This document shows, piece after piece, positions 37,551 to 44,886 of a stretch of DNA of 52,916 nt; position 1 is the stretch's first letter, and the number at the start of each line of letters is the position of its first letter. Both the position numbers and the translations under genes were made by a program. The notes under the pieces were generated by a model. It saw nothing but the letters and a program-made list of their open reading frames with translations. It was not told the DNA's origin and made no database searches. Source of the stretch: CAZGTQ01 sp964528575 (GTDB taxonomy: Bacteria > Planctomycetota > UBA1135 > GCA-002686595); assembly GCA_964528575.1 (NCBI GenBank), contig CAZGTQ010000254.1, positions 1 through 52,916 of the forward strand, written 5' to 3'.

Positions 37551-37848
37551 GATCGCGGCATCGTAGTCCGCGCGGCCCGGAAGTTCGTGCACCTTTCCGG
37601 GCGCGGAGCCGTCGAGAGAGCGAGCGGCTGCTCGGGCAGCTTCGCGAGCGCCTGGACCGGCCGCCGGGCTGATCCGGAGTCGACCGCGCCAGGCGGGCCC
37701 CCGCGCGGTGGCGGGGGCCCCGGGCCGGCGCCGGCGGGCCGTGGTGCATCGCTCATCGAGGTCGGTCTGTCCGCCCGCGAGCGGTCGCTCGGCGCCCTGT
37801 GCATCGACACGGGCGGGAGCGGGATCTGAGGGAATCGGGGCCCGGCGT
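37551..37848. other. 298-base gap between prfB and the cytochrome cluster
   Basis: It holds the prfB promoter region and the end of the cytochrome operon, both minus strand. A hairpin with a 10-bp perfect stem lies at 37695-37720. A minus-strand open frame beginning MSDAPRPAGAGPGPPPPRGG (about 70 residues, 37756-37547) is Pro/Ala-rich and overlaps the hairpin; it is not accepted as a gene. Confidence 0.5.
37695..37720 (-). terminator. GC hairpin downstream of the multihaem cluster
   Basis: gggcccccgc (37695-37704) and gcgggggccc (37711-37720) pair perfectly around the loop gcggtg, about 130 bases after the last cytochrome stop. A second palindromic stretch (gccggcgccggc) follows directly. 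There is no U-run, so it is only a probable terminator. Confidence 0.5.
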
Positions 37849-40050
37849 TCAGCGCCAGTGGAAGCGCGCCTTCTGCTCGACGTGGCAGCGGCGGCAGGCG
37901 TCCTCGGATTCGTCGGGGACGTGCACGGCGCGGACGGTCGCCGCGTTCGCGACGTCGCGGTCGTGGCACGTCACGCAGCCCTCGGCGCCTTCCTTCATGA
38001 ACGGCGCGTGGCCGATGCTGTAGTGGTCGAAGTCGTTGAGCTCCGGCCAGGCGCGCGAGACGACCTTGCCGTGGTAGGCGGGGTCGTCGGGCGTGTGGCA
38101 CTCCTGGCACGTCCCGCGGTGCGTGGCGAGCTCGGCGGCCGGGACCCAGGCGGCGTCGATGCCGACGTTGGCGTGGCCGGCGTGGCACTGGGTGCAGTCC
38201 ATCGCCTCCGGCTTCGTCCCCGCGAGCGCGTCGTAGACGCGCTGGCCGGCGGCGAGCTCGAGCGCGCCGTCCGGGCCGAAACCGTGGCACGCGTAGCAGC
38301 CGGCGGTGAGGTCGGCGCGCTTCATCAGAGCGGCCCCGACGTGGAGCGCGTGCGGGAAGTCGTTGCGCGTGCGCGCGACCAACTCGGCCGCCGGCGGCTC
38401 CATCGCGCGCGGGCGCAGCTCTTGCTCGCCCTGGAGGTGGCAGGCGCCGCAGTCGCCGGTCGCGCCCATGTAGACGGCGTCCGCGACGAGGTGGAGCGCC
38501 TCCGCGCTCATCTGCTCCGCGTGGCACTGCTCGCAGCCGCGCACGCTGTCGCCGAGCTGGCCGCCGTCCGGCTCGAGCGTCGCCTGGTGCACGCCGTGGC
38601 GGAAAGAGCGCTCGATCGTCGCGACGTTCGGCTCGATCCCTCCGTCGACGTGGCAGCGCGTGCAGTCGTCGCCGGACGAGGCGTGCTCGGCGAACGAGTC
38701 GGCGTGGCTGCGGCGGCTCACCTCGTACGGCAGCCACTCGACGTCCGACGAGCGGACCTGCTTCATGTCCGCGACGTACACGTCCGCGTGGCACTGCTTG
38801 CAGTTGTCCGCGCTGGCGCCCTCGCCGCCGTGCCAGCGCGTCGCGAAGAGAGGCAGCTCCGGGAAGCGCCCCCCGTCCGCCGTGCGCTCGAGCGGATCGG
38901 CCGCGTGGCAGTTCTGGCACGTCTCGTACGGCACGCTCGCGAAGTCGTGGTACGCGCGCCGGTCGTCCGCGAACCGGTCCGCCTCGAGCGCGGCGAGCTC
39001 GCCCTCGGGCGCGCGCACATGGCACTTGCCGCACGCGATCTCGTTCCCGTTCTTCAAGTGCACGTCGTGCGGGAAACCGTCGTACGCGACCGCGACGGCG
39101 TGCGACAGGCGCACGGGCTCCGCGGGCCACTTCACCAGCGTCGCGTCGAACTCGCGCTCGCCGTGGCACTGTGCGCACGTCTCCGTGGTCTGCTCGGGCG
39201 TGGGGATGAAGCCGCCCCGCGCCGGGTCGGCGCCGCGGTGGTCGACGTGGCACAGGATGCAGTCGTTCTCCTCGTACCCGCGCAGCATGCCGGCGACGGC
39301 CGCGATCGGAGCGGGGCGCCGCGGGTGCTGCGTGTTCATCAGCTCCGCGTGGCAGCTCGCGCACTTCGACATCGGCGTCTTGTCGAACGCGTCGTGGCAT
39401 GCGTTGCAGCCCTCGGCGAGCGCGAACGCGATCATCTCTTCCGCGTCGCCGCGCGGCGCGAGCCGGGCGACCGCGGCGCGGATCTCGCTCTCGTCGCCCT
39501 CGAAGAACGCGGCGTGGCTCGCGTGCAGCGGGCCCGGCTCGAGGAACGGGTCGCTGAACGGCGGGATCCAGACCGCGACGAAGAGAGCGACGAGCGCGAC
39601 GATCATCAGCCAGTTGCCGACGCGCATCGGCGCGAACTGGCCGAAGCGCACCTCGCCGCGGACCCAGTCCTCGCGGGCCGTGTCGTTCTTGTCGACGAAG
39701 AAGCCCCCGCCCTTCTTCGGGTCCATCTCATCGAGCTGGAGCACGAGCCGGAACCCGTCCTCGCCGCCCTCGACCGACGCGGTGAGCTTGCTGCGGCCGA
39801 GCACGATCACGTCGCCCTCCGACAGCGGCGTCGGCTTCACGACCGCCAGCCCGCCGACGTAAGTGCCCGTCGCCGTGCCCGCGTCCTCGATCAGGAACCG
39901 GCCGCCCTCGTAGCGGATGCTCGCGTGCCGCTCGGCCGCGACCGCGTCGTCGAGGCTGATGACGCACGACGAGCGCGTGCCGATGTCGATGACGTCGGCG
40001 TCGCTCTCGGTGACGACCTTCTTCCCGACCTGGACGACGAACCGTGCCAC
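37849..40050 (-). CDS. FHA domain fused through one membrane helix to a 15-haem cytochrome c domain
   Basis: 733 residues. Residues 15-95 are an FHA-like beta domain (VIDIGTRSSCVISLDD; RFLIEDAGTATGTYVGG; SEGDVIVLG). A linker and one membrane helix (145-163, NWLMIVALVALFVAVWI) lead to a region with 15 CXXCH motifs, from CNACH near 210 to CRRCH near 725, plus many extra His residues for the second axial ligand. With FHA inside and haems outside, the polypeptide crosses the cytoplasmic membrane. Canonical FHA phosphothreonine residues are poorly kept here (GT for GR, AERHA, TATGT for SxNGT). It starts one base after the previous gene's stop. Probably an electron carrier tethered to a cytoplasmic partner. 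Confidence 0.9.
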   Translation of the reverse strand: MARFVVQVGKKVVTESDADVIDIGTRSSCVISLDDAVAAERHASIRYEGGRFLIEDAGTATGTYVGGLAVVKPTPLSEGDVIVLGRSKLTASVEGGEDGFRLVLQLDEMDPKKGGGFFVDKNDTAREDWVRGEVRFGQFAPMRVGNWLMIVALVALFVAVWIPPFSDPFLEPGPLHASHAAFFEGDESEIRAAVARLAPRGDAEEMIAFALAEGCNACHDAFDKTPMSKCASCHAELMNTQHPRRPAPIAAVAGMLRGYEENDCILCHVDHRGADPARGGFIPTPEQTTETCAQCHGEREFDATLVKWPAEPVRLSHAVAVAYDGFPHDVHLKNGNEIACGKCHVRAPEGELAALEADRFADDRRAYHDFASVPYETCQNCHAADPLERTADGGRFPELPLFATRWHGGEGASADNCKQCHADVYVADMKQVRSSDVEWLPYEVSRRSHADSFAEHASSGDDCTRCHVDGGIEPNVATIERSFRHGVHQATLEPDGGQLGDSVRGCEQCHAEQMSAEALHLVADAVYMGATGDCGACHLQGEQELRPRAMEPPAAELVARTRNDFPHALHVGAALMKRADLTAGCYACHGFGPDGALELAAGQRVYDALAGTKPEAMDCTQCHAGHANVGIDAAWVPAAELATHRGTCQECHTPDDPAYHGKVVSRAWPELNDFDHYSIGHAPFMKEGAEGCVTCHDRDVANAATVRAVHVPDESEDACRRCHVEQKARFHWR

Positions 40051-40051
40051 G

Positions 40052-41581
40052 TCAGTTGCCTTGCGTCCTGAGCAGCGCCTCGGGATTGATGCGGCTGATC
40101 GCCGAGCACGGGCAGTTGTAGACGCACGCCTCGAACGGGAGGCCGGCGCACAGGTCGCACTTGATCGCTTTGGCCTTGACCTTCTTCTTCGTGCGCGCGG
40201 AGATGCTCTCCTCGACCTCGCGCTGCTCGGCCTCCTGCTTCGCCTTCTCGAGCTTCTTCGACGTGAACCACGAGCCGAAGAACGGGAGCGTGTCGAGCAG
40301 GCCGCGGTCGGGCACGATCTTCGCCTCGCCGGGCGGCGGCGTCATGCGGATGACGTCGTACGGGCACTTCTGCACGCAGGCCGTGCACCCGGTGCAGTTG
40401 TCGTAGATGAAGCGCACCGAGCCCATGCTGTCGCGGCGGATCGCGCCGTCGTTGCAGCCCGACATGCACTCGGGGATGCGACAACTGTAGCAGGCCGACG
40501 AGAGCACCATGTCGATCGAGACGCGGCTGCCCTTCTTGCTGAGCCGCGGCACGCGGTCCTCGTGCACGGCTACGCACGACTCGACGCACGCGTTGCAGCG
40601 CGTGCACTTCTTCAGGTCGATGACCAGCGCTTCCCCGCCCTTGATCGACTGCTTCTCGACCAGGATCTCGAGCCGGTCGGCCGCGAGCTGCTCGACGCCC
40701 TTGACCTCGTCGGTCTCGTCGTAGAGGCCGGTCATCTGCCCGAGCTCCTCGGCGACGATCAGGTCGGCCGTCGTGCGCAGGACCTCCAGCGTCTTCTCGT
40801 CGTCGGCGAACGCGCGCTCGATCAGCTCCGCGGGCACCTTGACGAGGTCGGTGCGCGTCATCGTCGTGAACGTGCCGCGCCACTCGCGGTTCTCGTGCGC
40901 CAGCGCCTGCTCGCCGAACGACGAGTTGTCCATGAAGTACGAGAGGATGAGCTCCTCGCCCTTCACGCCGCGCGCCGTCAGCTTCACCGCGCCGCTCCGG
41001 ATCAGGTAGATCGCGTCGGCGAGCTTGCCTCTCTCGGCGATGACCTCGCCGTCCTTCTCGAGAACGACGAACTCCGCGCCCTGCTGGAGCGCGAGCAGCT
41101 TCTCCTCGGGGATGCCCTTGAACAGCGGGACGGCGCGCAGGTGCGCCGCGAGCGCGCGCTCGCGGTACTTGCCGTCGATGAGCTGCTTGAACGGGTTGCG
41201 CCCCTTGTAGAGGTCCTTGAACAGCGGCGGGTCGATCGCGACCAGGATGCAGCGCGTGTCCGCGCGCACCGTCGCCATCGCCGGCTGGTTCGACAGAGCG
41301 CTCATCTCGCCGAACCAGTCGCCCGGTCCGAGCGTCCCGAGCTTCTGCACGCCCTCCTTGCCGGGCTCCGAGCGGTAGACGGTCACCAGGCCCTCGAGCA
41401 AGACGCAGCACTCGCTCGTGTACTCGCCCTGGTTGACGAACGTCGTGTTCGCCTCGCACACGACGAAGCGGTGGAAGTCCATGAGCGAGCTCACGGCCGC
41501 CTTGCCCAGCCCGCCGAAGATCGGCAGCGCGAGCAGCTTCTCCTGCAGCGAATCCTGACTCAATTTCCCGCTGTTCGACAT
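40052..41581 (-). CDS. Cyclic-nucleotide-binding-type domains fused to four [4Fe-4S] ferredoxin motifs
   Basis: 509 residues, no signal peptide, cytoplasmic. Residues 15-125 and 148-255 are two CAP/CRP effector-type domains; each has the glycine-rich PGDWFGEMSAL or NSSFGEQAL motif of the phosphate-binding cassette, followed by R-x-ATV-like (QPAMATVRA) or REWRGTFTT. Residues 335-505 hold four ferredoxin Cys sets: CTRCNACVESC, CYSCRIPECMSGC, CTGCTACVQKCP and CDLCAGLPFEACVYNCPC, as in HybA/DmsB-type electron-transfer subunits. There is no DNA-binding HTH. The protein probably passes electrons between a cytoplasmic donor and the cytochrome b encoded just upstream, with possible control by a ligand. 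The start lies seven bases after the upstream stop. Confidence 0.9.
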   Translation of the reverse strand: MSNSGKLSQDSLQEKLLALPIFGGLGKAAVSSLMDFHRFVVCEANTTFVNQGEYTSECCVLLEGLVTVYRSEPGKEGVQKLGTLGPGDWFGEMSALSNQPAMATVRADTRCILVAIDPPLFKDLYKGRNPFKQLIDGKYRERALAAHLRAVPLFKGIPEEKLLALQQGAEFVVLEKDGEVIAERGKLADAIYLIRSGAVKLTARGVKGEELILSYFMDNSSFGEQALAHENREWRGTFTTMTRTDLVKVPAELIERAFADDEKTLEVLRTTADLIVAEELGQMTGLYDETDEVKGVEQLAADRLEILVEKQSIKGGEALVIDLKKCTRCNACVESCVAVHEDRVPRLSKKGSRVSIDMVLSSACYSCRIPECMSGCNDGAIRRDSMGSVRFIYDNCTGCTACVQKCPYDVIRMTPPPGEAKIVPDRGLLDTLPFFGSWFTSKKLEKAKQEAEQREVEESISARTKKKVKAKAIKCDLCAGLPFEACVYNCPCSAISRINPEALLRTQGN

Positions 41582-41588
41582 CGCGCCC

Positions 41589-42611
41589 TCAATACCACCA
41601 GACCGAGACGACGTGCACGACGAGCAGCCCCATCAGGAAGATCGACACCGGCACGTGGATCGCGCGCCACCAGTTCATGATCAGCTTGACGCGCTTCATG
41701 CCGGCGAGGCCGCGCGACACGCGGTGGTGCTGGCCGACGAGCGCCAAGACGTCGCGCATGTGCGCTTCGTGGTCCGGCTGCTGCTTCACGAGAGCCTCGA
41801 GCGCGGCCGCGGCGCGCGCGCGGAAGTCGCCGCGGGCCTTCATCGCGTCGCGCACGACCGCGCGCGCCGGCGGCTCGAGCTCGTCGAGCACGCGCCGGAT
41901 GCGCTCGCTCAGGGTCGACTCCATGACGAACGCCTCCTCGATCGACAGGTCGGTCTCCTTCGCCGTCATCATCGACGGGCCGATCGCCCACAGGACGATG
42001 CCGACGAGGCCGGTGACGATGACGAGGTAGCTCGTCACGTTGAGCAAGAAGCCCATCGGATGCGCGAACGGGTCGAAGCTCCCGCCGCCGTGCAGCCACA
42101 CGAGCACGCCGGCCGCGACGCCGTAGTACAGGTGGGCGTGCAGCCACTTGGCGACGCGTCCGAGCGGCTCGGTCGGCTGGACCTCGACCACGTGCTTCGG
42201 CTCGCCCGGCTCGCCCGGCCGCACGACGACCTTGAGGATCTTGTGCGCGCCGTGCTCGCGCAGGAGGCGGTCGGCGCGCGTGCGGATGTCGGCCTCGGTC
42301 GAGACGACGCCGGTGAAGACCTGGCGGCGCAGGTCGTTGATCGCCTTCTCCGTGCGCTCGAGCTGGTCGAGCGGGACCTTCATCTTGAACTCGGGCGAGA
42401 TGCCGAGCTTGTGGACGTACTTGCGCAGCGAGTACGCCACGACGACGAGGTACAGGGCCAGCGCGATCCAGCCCGACCAGAGCAGGTACGCGTCGTTCGA
42501 TCCGGCGCCGCGGCCCATCGCGTACTGCGCGGACACGAGCCAGAAGACGAAGCCGGCCGCGATCGCCGCTCCGATGACCAGGTGGACGGAGACGAAGAGC
42601 GTGCGGTTCAC
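41589..42611 (-). CDS. Membrane cytochrome b-type subunit with two H-x13-H pairs
   Basis: 340 residues from GTG 42611, overlapping the stop of the 17-haem gene (GTGA). Five membrane helices are predicted: about 5-28, 40-63, 155-175, 185-210 and 316-340. Helix 3 has HLYYGVAAGVLVWLH and helix 5 has HVPVSIFLMGLLVVH; both are H-x13-H, the spacing that holds two stacked b haems between helices in cytochrome bc1-type proteins. Between helices lie a basic cytoplasmic segment and a helical region (ETDLSIEEAFVMESTLSERI). It is likely the membrane quinol/electron-conducting subunit of the cluster, joining the cytoplasmic Fe-S protein to periplasmic haems. I cannot assign it to a named cytochrome family. 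Confidence 0.75.
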   Translation of the reverse strand: MNRTLFVSVHLVIGAAIAAGFVFWLVSAQYAMGRGAGSNDAYLLWSGWIALALYLVVVAYSLRKYVHKLGISPEFKMKVPLDQLERTEKAINDLRRQVFTGVVSTEADIRTRADRLLREHGAHKILKVVVRPGEPGEPKHVVEVQPTEPLGRVAKWLHAHLYYGVAAGVLVWLHGGGSFDPFAHPMGFLLNVTSYLVIVTGLVGIVLWAIGPSMMTAKETDLSIEEAFVMESTLSERIRRVLDELEPPARAVVRDAMKARGDFRARAAAALEALVKQQPDHEAHMRDVLALVGQHHRVSRGLAGMKRVKLIMNWWRAIHVPVSIFLMGLLVVHVVSVWWY

Positions 42612-44884
42612 GGAGGCGTGACCCCGGGATAGGGAAGGCCTTTGCTGGTCTCGAGTTTGTTGCCCAGCCTGCGGCGGACGTCTTCCTTGCGCGGGTTCGC
42701 CTCGACGGACCCGATCTGGCGGTACCAGTGGCAGTCGAGACATTGGTCGCTCTGCTCGAGCGGATAGCGACCGCGCTCGTGGATGTCCGACGTGCTCGTG
42801 TTCGGGTCCCACTCCTTGCCGAGCGTGCCGACGCGCGCGACGGCAGGAGCCTCGCGCACGATCGAGCCCGGCAAGTGGCACGCGTTGCACGCTTGGTCGA
42901 CGGGGTGGAACTGGCTCCCGCTCACGCCGAACGAAGCGCCGACGACGCGCGCGACGGTCGGGTGCTCGGCGGGATCGAGCGCGGGCACGGCGTCGGCATG
43001 GCACTCGGCGCAGCTCGAGACGGACGCGCGGCCTGCGCCGCCGGTGATCGCCGCGAGCTCGCCCTCGTGCCGGTGGCACATCTCGCACGTCGCGGCGCCG
43101 AGCAGCACGCCGACGTCTCCGTACATGTTCGTGCGGTCGTCGAAGACGTCGTAGGAGGGGCTCTCGACGTCGACGTGGCAAGTCACACACGTCGCGATCT
43201 CGCCGCCGGGGAGCCACTTGCCGATGTGCGCGTCGTGCGGGAAGTCGGTCACCGCGCGACGCGGCGCGCGGTCGACGTCGTCCATCTTCGCGACGATCTC
43301 GTCGCCGAAGTGGCAGTCGACGCACGCCGCAGGGTCGTAGGTCAGCCCGTACGGCGAGGTCGGCGGCGCCTTTCCGGTCGCGGGGGAGACGAGGCTCTGC
43401 GGGCTCGTCGCCTTCGACAGGCCGCGCGTGTCGCCGTAAACGCGGCCGATGTCCTGCGACGACGCCGCTTTCGCGACGTTCGCCGCGTGGCAGTCGGCGC
43501 AGCGCTCGAGCACGTCCTCGAGGGGCGTCGACGCGAGGTCCGGCAGGTGCGTCGTGTGGTTGAAGCGCTTCTCGACGATGCGCGAGGGCAGCTCCGGCAC
43601 GGGCGCGAAGTGGCAATCGGCACAATCGGCCGCCTCGCCCAGCTCGGAGCCCGTGATGAACGGGTGGCGCTGGCTCTCGACGAGGAACGTCGTGGGCCGC
43701 GGGCGCTGCACCTGGACGAGCGCCCGCGTGCCGGCCATGTCCGGCGCGCCGAACAGGTGGCAGTCGGTGCACGCCATCGACGTCCCGGGGCGCGTCTCGA
43801 CCTCGTCCGCCCAGCCGCTGTGACCCTTCGGCAGGTCGGACGGCGCGTTCCAAGGCTCGAGAGCGTGGCACTCGATGCAGCCCTCGTAGCTCCATGCGGG
43901 CTGCGCGAGCGCCGCGGTGCGCGCGACGGCGTAGTCGGGGATCGGCAGCGCCGGGTCGTACGCGTGGCAGGCGTGGCAGCCGCTCTCCTCGAGCCGCGTG
44001 TAGCCGGACGCGGCGGCGGCGTCGGCGTCGTCGCGCGCGTATGCGAGGTGGTCGACGTGGTCGAACGTGAAAGCCGCGCGGCTGGGGCGCTGCTCGGTCT
44101 CGCTCGTGAACTCCTGCCGGCTGTCCGGAGCGTCGACGTGGCACTCGCCGCAGCTCGCGTCGTCGTACTCGACGTCGGCGCCGAACGTCGCCGTCGACGC
44201 GTACACGCCGGCGTGGCACGCCTTGCACGTCTCGGCCGCGGCGGCGAGCGAGAGCGCGCTCGAGGGCTCGAGCACGTGGTCGGCGTGGCGGAACGGGCCG
44301 AGCGCGTCGGGCCGCATGCCCTGGGCGTCGTTGAGCGCGGCGTAGAAGTCGCGCTTCCAATCGGGGTTCGCGGGCTCGCGCTGCTGCGGGTCGATCCACT
44401 CCATCTCGGCGAGCGTCGTCGCGGCGTCGTCCGCGTGGCAGCGCTCGCACTCCGCGACCGACGTCGGAATGACCATGCGCTCGGCGCCGCGCACGTCGGG
44501 CTCGAGGTGGCACTCGCGGCACGCGAGACGCAGGTGGTCGAAGTGCTCGAAGCCGGCGATGTCGACCTCGTCGTGCAGGGCCGCGAGGCTCCCGTCGCCG
44601 GCGAGCTCGAACTCGCCGGCATAGTGGCAGCGAGCGCACACGTCCTGGGGCTCGACCGAGGCGGTCTCGCCGAAGACGTGGCAGCCGCGGCAGTCGCGCG
44701 GGACCTCCTGCTTCGCCTCGCGGGTGAACCACTGCGTCTGGACGTGGCCCTTGAGCACGTCGTCGACCTCGCCCTGGTGCACGAACCGCCGCACGATGCC
44801 GTCGTCGTCGCGGGCGGCGCTCGCGACCGCGAGCAGCCCGAGGGCGGCGGCGAAGCCCAGGCAGCAGCGGCTCGGCGCGCGCAT
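42608..44884 (-). CDS. Exported 17-haem cytochrome c
   Basis: 758 residues from ATG 44884, two bases after the FHA gene's stop. A cleavable signal peptide is predicted (MRAPSRCCLGFAAALGLLAV, cut after ASAA). Seventeen CXXCH motifs run from CRGCH near 65 to CLDCH near 722. They are interspersed with FxHxxH segments (FEHFDHLRLACRECH; FDHVDHLAYA; FNHTTH; FPHDAH), typical of the cytochrome c3/c7 and octahaem superfamily. Motif spacing suggests a long chain of c7-like modules forming a wire. It is probably periplasmic and lies between the cytochrome b and the outer-membrane parts. Confidence 0.92.
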   Translation of the reverse strand: MRAPSRCCLGFAAALGLLAVASAARDDDGIVRRFVHQGEVDDVLKGHVQTQWFTREAKQEVPRDCRGCHVFGETASVEPQDVCARCHYAGEFELAGDGSLAALHDEVDIAGFEHFDHLRLACRECHLEPDVRGAERMVIPTSVAECERCHADDAATTLAEMEWIDPQQREPANPDWKRDFYAALNDAQGMRPDALGPFRHADHVLEPSSALSLAAAAETCKACHAGVYASTATFGADVEYDDASCGECHVDAPDSRQEFTSETEQRPSRAAFTFDHVDHLAYARDDADAAAASGYTRLEESGCHACHAYDPALPIPDYAVARTAALAQPAWSYEGCIECHALEPWNAPSDLPKGHSGWADEVETRPGTSMACTDCHLFGAPDMAGTRALVQVQRPRPTTFLVESQRHPFITGSELGEAADCADCHFAPVPELPSRIVEKRFNHTTHLPDLASTPLEDVLERCADCHAANVAKAASSQDIGRVYGDTRGLSKATSPQSLVSPATGKAPPTSPYGLTYDPAACVDCHFGDEIVAKMDDVDRAPRRAVTDFPHDAHIGKWLPGGEIATCVTCHVDVESPSYDVFDDRTNMYGDVGVLLGAATCEMCHRHEGELAAITGGAGRASVSSCAECHADAVPALDPAEHPTVARVVGASFGVSGSQFHPVDQACNACHLPGSIVREAPAVARVGTLGKEWDPNTSTSDIHERGRYPLEQSDQCLDCHWYRQIGSVEANPRKEDVRRRLGNKLETSKGLPYPGVTPP

Positions 44885-44886
44885 CG

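Noticed and set aside
37547..37756. Small Pro/Ala-rich frame MSDAPRPAGAGPGPPPPRGG on the minus strand
   Set aside because: It overlaps a strong hairpin, has no Shine-Dalgarno and its composition is that expected from random GC-rich sequence.
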